Assembly (NCBI GenBank): GCA_002083655.1
Contig: MSXR01000007.1
Location: 1 to 64,000, forward strand
Reading direction: 5' to 3'
Length of the DNA: 64,000 nt
From: Proteobacteria bacterium ST_bin14
Lineage (GTDB): Bacteria > Pseudomonadota > Alphaproteobacteria > Sphingomonadales > Sphingomonadaceae
Shown here in pieces: positions 36,214 to 44,224 of this stretch (the first letter of the stretch is position 1; the number at the start of each line of letters is the position of its first letter). The position numbers and the translations under genes are program-made. A model generated the notes under the pieces. It was not told the origin of the DNA. It worked only from the letters and a program-made list of their open reading frames with translations, and made no database searches.

Positions 36214-38499
36214 TTATTCGCTGATCTGCACTGGAGCAGAAATCGCGTCTGCGGCGATCTGCGCCTTGCTGAACGGCAGCCGCACCCAACGCTTTGCCGA
36301 ATACAGCAACGTCTGGTCGCCGAAATGCGGTGAGGCGGGATTGGTCGATTGCGAATAGCTGAGCACGGCATCAACCACCGGCCCGGCCTCGTCAAACGTG
36401 ACGGCCTGCACATAACTGGAGCCGTGCACGGGCGTAATGCCCGTCGGCACCTTTTGTGCCATTTGCACGTTCAGCACGCCCAACGCACCATCTGCTCCGT
36501 GGATCGCGATCCGTTGATCGCCGCGTTTGGCGAATTGAACGTCGCCCCAACGCGCATCCAGCGCGATGCCTTCCGACGCCAGCGTGGCCGCCGCCTTGGC
36601 CAGCGCGGCGATCATCTTTGTGCCATTGTCGCCATCAGTGATCAGGTCGCGCGGCGTGTTGACGGGATCGCTCACGTCAAATTTGGTCGCCCATAAATTG
36701 GGTATCGCACGGATGCTCGCGGCGAAGGTCGCGAAAAGATAGGCACCCCGGCTGTCGACATCATATCGGCGATCCCATTTGCCCAGAGCGTCGCAAGCAG
36801 CAGCAACCTCTGCCTTATCCGCACACAGCACGAGCAGCTTGTCCACCACCAGCTCTGCGACCAGGCTTTTATTGGCAAAGGCCATCGCCTCAGCGCGCGG
36901 CAGATCAATCTTGGTGCCGGCCAGCCCATCGGTGCCCGCCAACCGCCGCGCAATTTCTGTCAAGCCAGATCGCGTGCGCGGCGTGCGCATCGTGCCCCAT
37001 GCGCCCAAAATCGGCGACAATTGCTGATAGGGTGCGCTGGCATTGCTCAGCCAATAGCTGTCATTGCTGTTGGCAAGGTAATCGCGGCGTTCCCACACCG
37101 CCTGATCGCCCGCCGGCAGCAAACGCGGCGCGGCGGTGCCCGGTGTGTTATCCCAATCACAAGCCGAGCGCTTGCCATCAAGCAGCACAACCCGCCCTGC
37201 AAGCAGCGCGGAGGCAGGCGTTGCGCAGTCCTTTGCCTTGGCCGCAGAGACATTGGGCACAGCGGTAACATCGGCGTGGAGCGCATTGCCCATCCGGTCG
37301 ACCGCGATCGTGTTTACCCACGGAATTCCGAGCGTGGTCGATACCGCCGCCTTGATGTCCGCCACCGATTTCGCCTTGCCAATCGCGATCCACGCAGCCA
37401 GCCCGCGCTGGTTGCCCGCATTGGCATCGCGCATCGAAAATGCCTTGGTCTTGCTCCAGCTGAGCAGCAGCGCAGGTGCTGCCACCATTGGCCCAAACCG
37501 GCTGGAATAGAGCGTGCGGGTAACCGGCGCAGCTCCGCCTGGCATCGGGATACTGATTGTCTTCGCGGTCATCTTTTCGGATTTGCCGTCGACGATATAA
37601 CTGGTCGGATCAGCCGGATCGACCGCGAGTTCAAACAGCGTGAAATGCTGGGCGGCAGTGACGGTGTGGGTCCAGCCGATATCCTTATTGAAGCCAAGCG
37701 ACACAATCGGCGTACCGGCGATGCCGACGCCCATGACATCATATACGCCCGGGATCGTCAGGTGCATTTCCCAAAAGCGCGCCGGGCCGTTCCACGGAAA
37801 ATGCGGATTGCCGATCAGCACGCCGCGCCCGCTTTCGGTTACATCGCCGCCAAAAGCCCAGCCGTTGCTGCCAATGCCAATCTTTTCCTGGTCGGGCAGC
37901 GTGACGGTTTGATCGGCCGCCTGGGTCGCGCCCGGCGGAGCGGCGTTCACCACCGCGCCTGCCAGCGCCAGCGAGCTGGCCAGCAGCACCTGTTTTTCGG
38001 TCAGCCGCAACATATCGTCAGTGGTGATGGGATGAACCCATGCCTTGCCCCGGCACTCGGCAGGGACGCCCGCTGGTCCCAGTTCGCGCAGCAGCCGGTT
38101 ATAGCCAGCGACATAGCCCGCAATGACTTGCCGTTCCTGCACACCTTGCGTGGCGATCCCGCGCCGCAGTTTGGGCAGATCCATCGCGCTGCGAAAGAAC
38201 GTGTCTGACGACAGATTGTCGATTTTTTCAAAGCCCAGCACGGCGGTTTCCTTTGGCCCGAAATGCAGCGATCGCTCGCCCGCCACGGTCGCAAATTCCT
38301 CTGCCAACATGCACAGATTGTCCTGCGCATAGGCATAGCCCACGCCATAACCGATCCCGCGCCAATTGCTGGCCGTGATGTGCGGAATGCCATAGCTGGT
38401 GCGCACGATGGCGGCGCTGTAGCTGGGCCCCTTGGCAAGGGCGGCGCTGCTGCTTGCGCCAGCCAAAAGCAGCGCGATCAAGGCCAATTTCCGCATCAT
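36214..38499 (-). CDS. Penicillin acylase-family N-terminal-nucleophile hydrolase (AHL-acylase-like)
   Basis: The 761-residue precursor has a signal peptide (to about ALAKG) and the A-chain start VRTSYGIPHITASNWRGIGYG. The autoprocessing site is EKIGIG|SNGWAFGG, where Ser211 becomes the N-terminal nucleophile of the B chain. Further B-chain features are GVLIGNPHFPWNGPARF and FNKDIGWTHTVTAAQHF. Family members cleave amide bonds of penicillin G, acyl-homoserine lactones (PvdQ/QuiP) or lipopeptides. The substrate here is not readable. The ATG pair at 38499/38496 follows GGGAGA. It diverges from an esterase gene. Confidence 0.9.
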   Translation of the reverse strand: MMRKLALIALLLAGASSSAALAKGPSYSAAIVRTSYGIPHITASNWRGIGYGVGYAYAQDNLCMLAEEFATVAGERSLHFGPKETAVLGFEKIDNLSSDTFFRSAMDLPKLRRGIATQGVQERQVIAGYVAGYNRLLRELGPAGVPAECRGKAWVHPITTDDMLRLTEKQVLLASSLALAGAVVNAAPPGATQAADQTVTLPDQEKIGIGSNGWAFGGDVTESGRGVLIGNPHFPWNGPARFWEMHLTIPGVYDVMGVGIAGTPIVSLGFNKDIGWTHTVTAAQHFTLFELAVDPADPTSYIVDGKSEKMTAKTISIPMPGGAAPVTRTLYSSRFGPMVAAPALLLSWSKTKAFSMRDANAGNQRGLAAWIAIGKAKSVADIKAAVSTTLGIPWVNTIAVDRMGNALHADVTAVPNVSAAKAKDCATPASALLAGRVVLLDGKRSACDWDNTPGTAAPRLLPAGDQAVWERRDYLANSNDSYWLSNASAPYQQLSPILGAWGTMRTPRTRSGLTEIARRLAGTDGLAGTKIDLPRAEAMAFANKSLVAELVVDKLLVLCADKAEVAAACDALGKWDRRYDVDSRGAYLFATFAASIRAIPNLWATKFDVSDPVNTPRDLITDGDNGTKMIAALAKAAATLASEGIALDARWGDVQFAKRGDQRIAIHGADGALGVLNVQMAQKVPTGITPVHGSSYVQAVTFDEAGPVVDAVLSYSQSTNPASPHFGDQTLLYSAKRWVRLPFSKAQIAADAISAPVQISE

Positions 38500-38642
38500 T
38501 CTCTCCCGTTATCATTTTGACGCTTGCTATGCCGATTCACGCTGGGTGGCAATCGCCGACCGCCCCGCCCCGGGGCCATGATTGGGCTTGTGCTGCGCAC
38601 GCGCCTGCCCCACGCTGGCGGTTCAATAATTGGGGATAGTGC

Positions 38643-39533
38643 ATGACGATCGGTCGCGTGATTTTGGCAATCGTGGCGCTGATCGCCGCCGGGCTTGGCT
38701 ATGCCTATTTCTTTGCATCCCCGCCGATGATGCTGAACATGATCGACAAGATGACGCCCGGCCAGCCGGAAGCCGTGCAAGTCGCAGACGGCGTGAATTT
38801 CGGCACCGCGCCGCGCCAGCAGCTTGACGTTTGGGCACCGACGAAACGGGGCAAGGCCAAGCTGCCAGTGGTCATTTTCTATTATGGCGGCGCATGGACC
38901 AAGGGATCACGCCAGGAATATGGCTTTGCGGGGCGCGCCTTTGCGGGTCAGGGATTCATCGCCGTCATCCCCGATTACCGGCTGGTGCCGGGCGTGCGCT
39001 TCCCCATTTTTGTGCAGGATTCGGCGCTGGCGGTAAAATGGGTGCGCGATCACATTGCCGAATATGGCGGCGATCCGGGGCGGATTACGCTGTCCGGTCA
39101 TTCGGCGGGGGCGTATAATGCCGCAATGCTTGCGCTGGACGGGCGCTTCCTCAGCGATATTGGGGTTGATCCCAAAATCGTTCGTGCTGCCGCATTGCTT
39201 GCGGGGCCCTATTCGTTTTACCCTTGGGAAAGTGATCGTTCGCGCGCCGCGTTTTCAGCCTGGCCAACCCCTGCAGAAACCCAGCCCATCACCTATGCGA
39301 TGAAGGACAGCCCACCGCTGTTGCTCGCCCAGGGGACCGCCGATGATGTCGTCAAACCGCGCAACGCCACCCGCCTTGCCAAGCGGCTGACCGAGCTTGG
39401 CGCGCGGTTCGCGCTGAAGGAATATGTGGGCAAGAGCCACAATGATCTGGTGATGGGCCTGTCGCTCCCCTTCCGCGGCAACGCAACCACGCTGGCCGAC
39501 AGCGTCGCGTTTCTGAAGGCGAATAGCCGGTAG
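38643..39533 (+). CDS. Membrane-anchored or exported alpha/beta hydrolase (BD-FAE-like)
   Basis: The protein has one N-terminal hydrophobic helix (VILAIVALIAAGLGYAYFFA), then LDVWAPTKRGKAKLPVVIFYYGGAW, the HGG-like YYGGAWTKGS oxyanion motif, the nucleophile Ser in LSGHSAGAYNAAML, the Asp in LLLAQGTADDVVKP and the His in YVGKSHNDLV. This set fits the carboxylesterase/feruloyl esterase-like (BD-FAE) group. Length is 296 residues. It is divergent from the acylase gene and ends just before a cluster of hairpins. Confidence 0.87.
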   Translation: MTIGRVILAIVALIAAGLGYAYFFASPPMMLNMIDKMTPGQPEAVQVADGVNFGTAPRQQLDVWAPTKRGKAKLPVVIFYYGGAWTKGSRQEYGFAGRAFAGQGFIAVIPDYRLVPGVRFPIFVQDSALAVKWVRDHIAEYGGDPGRITLSGHSAGAYNAAMLALDGRFLSDIGVDPKIVRAAALLAGPYSFYPWESDRSRAAFSAWPTPAETQPITYAMKDSPPLLLAQGTADDVVKPRNATRLAKRLTELGARFALKEYVGKSHNDLVMGLSLPFRGNATTLADSVAFLKANSR

Positions 39534-39573
39534 GGCAGTGGTTTTTGTATCCGGGCGTCACCCGAGCTTTTGC

Positions 39574-39655
39574 GTCCCCGTGAAGACGGGGACCCGGTCT
39601 GGGCTCCCGCCTTCGCGGGAGCACAAGCAGTCTGGGCTCCCGCCTTCGCGGGAGC
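39574..39655. repeat. Cluster of three hairpins, two of them identical
   Basis: A first hairpin GTCCCCG/CGGGGAC is at 39574-39593. It is followed by two identical copies of GCTCCCGCCTTCGCGGGAGC at 39603-39622 and 39636-39655. They lie between the esterase gene and hslV. This looks like a short palindromic intergenic repeat present in tandem. Confidence 0.85.
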
Positions 39656-39760
39656 ACTGGGGGCTTGGTTGGCAGATGTAGCAGCCACGCTGCCTTGGCC
39701 AACGGAATCCGCCGACACCACGGATTGCGCACCTGCACTCGCATTCCCATATCGCCGTTT

Positions 39761-40315
39761 ATGAGCAACAACGACATGGTGTGGCACGGCACCACAATCC
39801 TTTCCGTGCGGCGCGGTGGCAAGGTCGTGATCGCTGGCGATGGCCAGGTATCGATGGGCCAGACGGTGATGAAACCCAATGCGAAAAAGGTCCGCAAGCT
39901 GGGTGACGGCAGTGTGATCAGCGGCTTCGCTGGCGCCACCGCCGATGCCTTCACGCTGTTTGAGCGGCTGGAACGCAAGCTGGAACAGCATCATGGCCAG
40001 TTGCTGCGTGCGGCAGTTGAACTCGCCAAGGACTGGCGGACCGACAAATATCTGCGCAATCTGGAAGCGATGATGATCGTGGCGGACAAGGACGTCACGC
40101 TGATCCTGACGGGCAATGGCGATGTGCTGGAACCCGAAGCGGGCATCGCCGCGATTGGTTCGGGCGGCAATTTCGCGCTCGCCGCCGCCCGCGCGCTGAC
40201 GGATTATGAGGGCGATGCCGAGGTTCTGGCGCGCAAGGCGATGGCGGTCGCGGCAGATATTTGCGTGTACACCAATGATCGGCTGACCGTGGAATCGCTG
40301 GACAGCGCGACGTAA
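39761..40315 (+). CDS. hslV: ATP-dependent protease subunit HslV
   Basis: HslV is the peptidase of the HslVU (ClpYQ) protease. ATG 39761 gives 184 residues starting [20 protein letters not shown]. The catalytic N-terminal Thr would be Thr11 after removal of a 10-residue propeptide. Features include [20 protein letters not shown] and [19 protein letters not shown], with the GDGQVS and GFAGATAD motifs typical of HslV. Upstream extension of the reading frame to 39665 has no support. hslU follows after a palindromic insertion. Confidence 0.95.
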   Translation: MSNNDMVWHGTTILSVRRGGKVVIAGDGQVSMGQTVMKPNAKKVRKLGDGSVISGFAGATADAFTLFERLERKLEQHHGQLLRAAVELAKDWRTDKYLRNLEAMMIVADKDVTLILTGNGDVLEPEAGIAAIGSGGNFALAAARALTDYEGDAEVLARKAMAVAADICVYTNDRLTVESLDSAT

Positions 40316-40317
40316 TT

Positions 40318-40414
40318 CCCCTCCCGCTTGCGGGAGGGGTTAGGGGTGGGCCGGTCCACCACCGCTTCGCCCGTGGCATTGCCCACCCCCAGCCCCTCCC
40401 GCAAGCGGGAGGGG
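40318..40414. mobile_element. MITE-like palindromic element between hslV and hslU
   Basis: The left arm (40318-40351) and right arm (40381-40414) are near-perfect inverted copies of about 34 bases. Each contains its own small palindrome CCTCCCGCTTGCGGGAGG. A 29-base centre separates them. The element starts 3 bases after the hslV stop and ends 14 bases before hslU. It has no coding capacity, which fits a passively moved short palindromic element. Confidence 0.85.
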
Positions 40415-40428
40415 AGTGAGAAGAACCT

Positions 40429-41721
40429 ATGAACGACGCCCTTACCCCCAAGTCCATCGTTGCCGCGCTTGACGCGCATATCATTGGCCAGACTGACGCG
40501 AAAAAGGCGGTCGCGGTGGCCATGCGCAATCGCTGGCGGCGCCAGCGGCTGGGCGCTGATCTGCGCGACGAGGTTAGCCCCAAGAACATCTTGATGATCG
40601 GGCCCACCGGCTGCGGCAAAACCGAGATTTCGCGCCGCCTGGCAAAGCTCGCCGATGCGCCGTTCATCAAGGTAGAGGCGACCAAGTTTACCGAAGTTGG
40701 CTATGTCGGGCGCGATGTTGAACAAATTGCCCGCGATCTGGTGGAAGAAGCCGTTCGGCTGGAAAAGGAACGCCGTCGTATCGCTGTAAAGGACAAGGCA
40801 GAGGACGCCGCGATGACGCGCCTGCTTGATGCGCTAACCGGCAAGGGCGCGAGCGAGGCGACCCGCGAAGCTTTCCGCCAGCGATTCCGCGACGGGCATC
40901 TCGACACCACCGAGATCGAGATCGAGATTGAGGACGCACCCAAGGCGCCGTTCGAAGTGCCGGGGCAGATGGGCATGATCAACCTGAGCGAAATGATGAG
41001 CAAGGCGATGGGCGGCAATCAGCTGAAGCGCCGCAAGCTCATCGTCCCCGCCGCCTGGGAAAAACTCGTCGAGGAAGAGGCCGACAAACGGCTCGATCAA
41101 GAAGAGGTGAGCCGCACCGCGCTGGCCGATGCAGAGGCGAACGGGATCGTCTTCCTTGACGAGATCGACAAGATCGCCGTCAGCGATGTGCGCGGCGGCT
41201 CTGTCAGCCGTGAAGGTGTGCAGCGCGATCTGCTGCCGCTGATTGAGGGCACAACCGTGGCCACCAAATATGGCCCGATGAAAACCGACCATATCTTGTT
41301 CATCGCCAGCGGCGCGTTCCATGTTGCCAAGCCCAGCGACCTGCTGCCCGAACTTCAGGGGCGGCTGCCGATCCGCGTCGAACTGAAAGCGCTGACCGAG
41401 GCCGATTTTGTCGCGATTTTGAGCGATACCAAGGCATCACTGCCCGCGCAGTACAAGGCGCTCATCGCGACCGAGGGCGTGACGATCAACTTTACCGAAG
41501 ACGGCATCCGCGCCGTTGCCCGTATCGCTGCCGAAGTGAACGCCGAGATTGAGAATATCGGCGCAAGGCGGCTGCAGACGGTGATGGAAAAGCTGCTCGA
41601 ATCAGTCAGCTATGAAGCCGAAGACCGGGTGGGTGAAACGCTGGTGATTGATGCAGCCTATGTCGAAAGCCAGCTGCAGGAAATTGCGCGGAACACCGAT
41701 TTGAGCCGGTTCATCCTGTAA
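40429..41721 (+). CDS. hslU: ATP-dependent protease ATPase subunit HslU
   Basis: HslU unfolds substrates for HslV. The 430-residue protein shows the N-terminal [20 protein letters not shown], Walker [13 protein letters not shown], a following [11 protein letters not shown] pore-region motif, the I-domain (about residues 110-230), Walker [13 protein letters not shown] and the C-terminal [18 protein letters not shown] and RFIL. The last four residues RFIL are the tail that inserts into HslV. A second, degraded copy of this 3' end occurs at 43482-43613. Confidence 0.96.
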   Translation: MNDALTPKSIVAALDAHIIGQTDAKKAVAVAMRNRWRRQRLGADLRDEVSPKNILMIGPTGCGKTEISRRLAKLADAPFIKVEATKFTEVGYVGRDVEQIARDLVEEAVRLEKERRRIAVKDKAEDAAMTRLLDALTGKGASEATREAFRQRFRDGHLDTTEIEIEIEDAPKAPFEVPGQMGMINLSEMMSKAMGGNQLKRRKLIVPAAWEKLVEEEADKRLDQEEVSRTALADAEANGIVFLDEIDKIAVSDVRGGSVSREGVQRDLLPLIEGTTVATKYGPMKTDHILFIASGAFHVAKPSDLLPELQGRLPIRVELKALTEADFVAILSDTKASLPAQYKALIATEGVTINFTEDGIRAVARIAAEVNAEIENIGARRLQTVMEKLLESVSYEAEDRVGETLVIDAAYVESQLQEIARNTDLSRFIL

Positions 41722-41803
41722 CGACCGGGCGGCATCGCAAGGCGAACGGCAGCGCAAATTGCCCGGCGCCACCGTTCCGCCTGCCAGCGGACGGCTGGCG
41801 CGG

Positions 41804-41992
41804 TTATGCGGCCGCCCGGTCCAGTGCCGCGATCATCATCTTGCCGCGCAGGGGCATACGGTAGCCCATTAAACGGCTTTGTTCATTTTCAAGCGCATGC
41901 GCTGCTGCTTCCAGCTCGCGCAGTTCTGCCCGCAATGCGTCGCACCGTGCGTCGATCTGGCGCAAGCGGCGGCTGCGTTGTGCTGCGGTCAT
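41804..41992 (-). CDS. Small coiled-coil protein of unknown function
   Basis: A 62-residue reading frame with a heptad-like helix (RLRQIDARCDALRAELRELE and AAAHALENEQSRLMG) and a basic C-terminal segment (PLRGKMMIAALDRAAA). A purine-rich GGGGTGG stretch lies 4 bases before the ATG. I do not recognise a family. It lies in the 1.9 kb interval between hslU and its degraded 3' copy, downstream of the oxidoreductase on the same strand. Short length keeps the confidence moderate. Confidence 0.55.
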   Translation of the reverse strand: MTAAQRSRRLRQIDARCDALRAELRELEAAAHALENEQSRLMGYRMPLRGKMMIAALDRAAA

Positions 41993-42085
41993 GGTCCACC
42001 CCTTTTTGCATAATGTCAGCGTCGATGACCATCATCCCGCGCCAGCCACGGGCTGGGTTGGGCGACAGTCATCATGATGGTTACC

Positions 42086-42119
42086 GCATTCAGGGTAAAT
42101 TTTTGTTTACCCTGAATGC
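42086..42119. promoter_or_regulatory. Perfect 14-base inverted repeat (hairpin or operator)
   Basis: GCATTCAGGGTAAA and its exact reverse complement TTTACCCTGAATGC are separated by six bases (TTTTTG). It is AT-richer than its surroundings. It lies 89 bases after the oxidoreductase stop and 94 bases before the small coiled-coil gene, both on the minus strand. No T-run follows, so it could equally be a protein-binding site. Confidence 0.8.
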
Positions 42120-42207
42120 AGACCGTTTTGCCTGACGACGCGCGGTTCGCATCACCCACAATCGCGCCCGTTTCAGGCGATGGCCATCTGGTGATGAAAG
42201 CCGGGTC

Positions 42208-43338
42208 TTACTGGTTCGGCACGATCAGGTATTTCTCACCGGTCGCCCGTTTATTGAAACGCGCGATCATGTCGGGCTGCAACACTTGCTGGAGCGTGAT
42301 GCGCGCGGTGTAATGGCTCGCAAAAATATCCTTCAGGTGATCGACCACATATTGCCGGATCCGCGCCACCTCTTCTGCGCCAGCACTCTGCAGATACGGC
42401 GTCAGCAACCAGCCGCCGACGTTCCATGACATACCAAAGCCGCGCGTCAGCTCGGTCGGTGCGGTGTCCAGGCCGCCATAAATATAGACCTGCTTTTTCT
42501 GCGTCGAACCATAGACGCTGAATACCGGATCCCGCGCGACCGCAGCCGCTTCCATCGCCTGCAAAATCTGGCTGGCGAGCCGCCCGCCGCCAATCGCGTC
42601 AAACGCCAGGAAGGCACCCGTCGCGGTGATGGCCGCCGTCAGGTTCGCCACGAAATCGGGCGCGGTGGAATCAACCACATGCGTCGCACCAATCGCGCGG
42701 AGCATTGCAGCCTGATCAGCATTTCGCACGATATTGACCAGTTCAATGCCCTCAGCCTGGGTCAGCTTGACGAGCATCTGCCCAAGGTTTGATGCAGCGG
42801 CCGTGTGGATGAGCGCCGTGAAGCCCTCACGACGCATCGTGCCAATCATGCCAAGCGTGGTCAGCGGGTTAACAAAGCTGGACGCGCCCTCCTCCGCCGT
42901 CGTTCCGTCGGGCAGCAGCATGCAATCGCGCGCCTTGGCGATTTTGAACTGTGCATACATCTGGCCACCGGCAAGGCTGACCGTCTTGCCGAGCAGCGCC
43001 TGTGCCGCCGCAGACTCCCCCGCCGCGATAACGGTGCCGGCCCCCTCATTGCCGACCGGCATCGGCTTGCCCGAACGCGCAGCGACCATGCGCAACAGCC
43101 GTGGCGGAATGGGTGCCGATGTAACGTCGCCCTCGACCATGAGCTGCGACGTATCCGCGACGCCCAGCAACAGGCCAAGATCGGACGGGTTGATTGGCGT
43201 TGCCTCCACACGGATCAGGACATCACCATCGCCCAATGCCGCCACGGGCACCGCGCGCAGCGAAAGTTCCAGCCTTCCGGCCTCCGTCACTGTCGAAAAG
43301 AGCTGCAACCCTGTGTGATCGTGCGTCGCCATCATCAT
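42208..43338 (-). CDS. Zinc-independent MDR oxidoreductase (quinone-reductase-like)
   Basis: A 376-residue medium-chain dehydrogenase/reductase. The N-terminal catalytic domain has VLIRVEATPINPSDLGLLLG and PMPVGNEGAGTVIAAGES. The nucleotide-binding domain has TALIHTAAASNLGQMLVKLT, which is the usual GAA.GGVG place written as AAASNLG, and GATHVVDST. The structural and catalytic zinc cysteines of alcohol dehydrogenases are absent. It probably reduces a quinone or enoyl compound with NADPH. It lies alone inside the interval bounded by hslU and the hslU-like fragment. Confidence 0.87.
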   Translation of the reverse strand: MMMATHDHTGLQLFSTVTEAGRLELSLRAVPVAALGDGDVLIRVEATPINPSDLGLLLGVADTSQLMVEGDVTSAPIPPRLLRMVAARSGKPMPVGNEGAGTVIAAGESAAAQALLGKTVSLAGGQMYAQFKIAKARDCMLLPDGTTAEEGASSFVNPLTTLGMIGTMRREGFTALIHTAAASNLGQMLVKLTQAEGIELVNIVRNADQAAMLRAIGATHVVDSTAPDFVANLTAAITATGAFLAFDAIGGGRLASQILQAMEAAAVARDPVFSVYGSTQKKQVYIYGGLDTAPTELTRGFGMSWNVGGWLLTPYLQSAGAEEVARIRQYVVDHLKDIFASHYTARITLQQVLQPDMIARFNKRATGEKYLIVPNQ

Positions 43339-43481
43339 CTCCTGCTGGTTTTCTTTCCAGACCCATGGGCGATTTCGGGCGCGGACTCTATAGCGGGATT
43401 GTATCGGGCTGATCTGATGACGGATTCCGGACGCGCAATCTCGGCATTGGCAGCGCAGCCAGGCAGTGACGGCTCACGGTA

Positions 43482-43613
43482 AAGCTGCTGAAGTCAGTGA
43501 TCGATCAGGCTGACGGCCGGGTCAGCAAAACGTGAATTGTCTACGCTGCCAATGCGAACAGCCCGCTGCAGGAGATTGCGCGGAACACCAAAATGGTCCG
43601 ATTTATTTTGTAG
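43482..43613 (+). pseudogene. Degraded duplicate of the hslU 3' end
   Basis: Read in one frame, 43 codons align without gaps to the last 43 codons of hslU: KLLKSV...DGRVSKT, one in-frame stop, then [16 protein letters not shown] and KMVRFIL with a stop at the same place. I count 24 of 43 residues identical. At DNA level the stretch 43560-43589 matches hslU 41668-41697 in 28 of 30 bases. It has no start and cannot encode a functional protein. It lies in direct orientation 1.9 kb downstream of hslU and ends 13 bases before tRNA-Pro. Confidence 0.88.
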
Positions 43614-43626
43614 GAGAAGAAACTCT

Positions 43627-43703
43627 TGGTCGGGGCGACAGGATTCGAACCTGCGACCCCCACACCCCCAGTGTGATGCGCTACCAGGCTGCGCTACGCC
43701 CCG
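43627..43703 (-). tRNA. tRNA-Pro (anticodon GGG)
   Basis: The reverse strand reads CGGGGCGTAGCGCAGCCTGG onward and folds into a complete cloverleaf: acceptor CGGGGCG/CGCCCCG, D-arm GCGC/GCGC, anticodon stem TCACA/TGTGG with loop CTGGGGG (anticodon GGG), and T-arm GCAGG TTCGAAT CCTGT. The CCA end is encoded. It decodes CCC and CCU proline codons. It lies next to the hslU-like fragment on the opposite strand. Confidence 0.97.
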
Positions 43704-43747
43704 ACCGAGGGGGCGGCATTATGCGTGTGTGCGCCGCGATGCAAGCG

Positions 43748-44224
43748 TTACCCGACGGGCGGGGCCGATGCGGCATCCGCGCGCGCACTTGAGGGCTTGG
43801 GCGGCACGCTGAAAACCGCGCTTGCCCGCGCAATCAGGCGATCGCCCGCCGTCACCCTCGCCTCGCCAAAGGCCAGCGTGCGACCCACACGGACGGGCTG
43901 TGCGCGAATCTCCAGCCAGTCGCCAATCCGTGCGGTGCCGGTGAAGTCGCAGGTCAGGCTGACCGTTACAATACCGCCCACCCCCGCGGCAGCCCCTGCC
44001 GCGCTAAGCACGCAGGCCAGCCCCATCGCATTGTCCGCCAGTGCTGCGATCAGCCCGCCATGCGCCATGCCGCGTGCATTGGTATGCGGTGCAGCGATCA
44101 GCACGCCGATCGTCAGCACATCGCCTTCCCGTTTCGAATATAGCGGTTCCCAGGCGTCGGTCAGCGGGCTGTTGCGAAAATGCGGGGCGAAACCCGGGGG
44201 CGGGCCGGGTAGTTTATCAGTCAC
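43748..44224 (-). CDS. PaaI-family acyl-CoA thioesterase
   Basis: I use the GTG at 44224 ([16 protein letters not shown]), which overlaps the end of the alcohol dehydrogenase gene by 8 bases; an upstream ATG at 44278 lies deep in that gene. The hot-dog fold shows [20 protein letters not shown] (HGG turn with the helix Asp), then [20 protein letters not shown]. The product hydrolyses acyl-CoA esters; substrate range is unknown. It is the last gene of an operon with the dehydrogenase and an exported barrel protein. Confidence 0.85.
   Translation of the reverse strand: MTDKLPGPPPGFAPHFRNSPLTDAWEPLYSKREGDVLTIGVLIAAPHTNARGMAHGGLIAALADNAMGLACVLSAAGAAAGVGGIVTVSLTCDFTGTARIGDWLEIRAQPVRVGRTLAFGEARVTAGDRLIARASAVFSVPPKPSSARADAASAPPVG

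Noticed and set aside
37021..38208. 395-codon plus-strand frame opposite the acylase gene
   Set aside because: The acylase frame has a signal peptide and intact Ntn nucleophile site; the antisense frame has no family features.
43532..43812. Plus-strand short open frames across tRNA-Pro
   Set aside because: They arise from the reverse complement of the tRNA and the degraded hslU tail; the typical [14 protein letters not shown] string is a known artefact of antisense tRNA translation.
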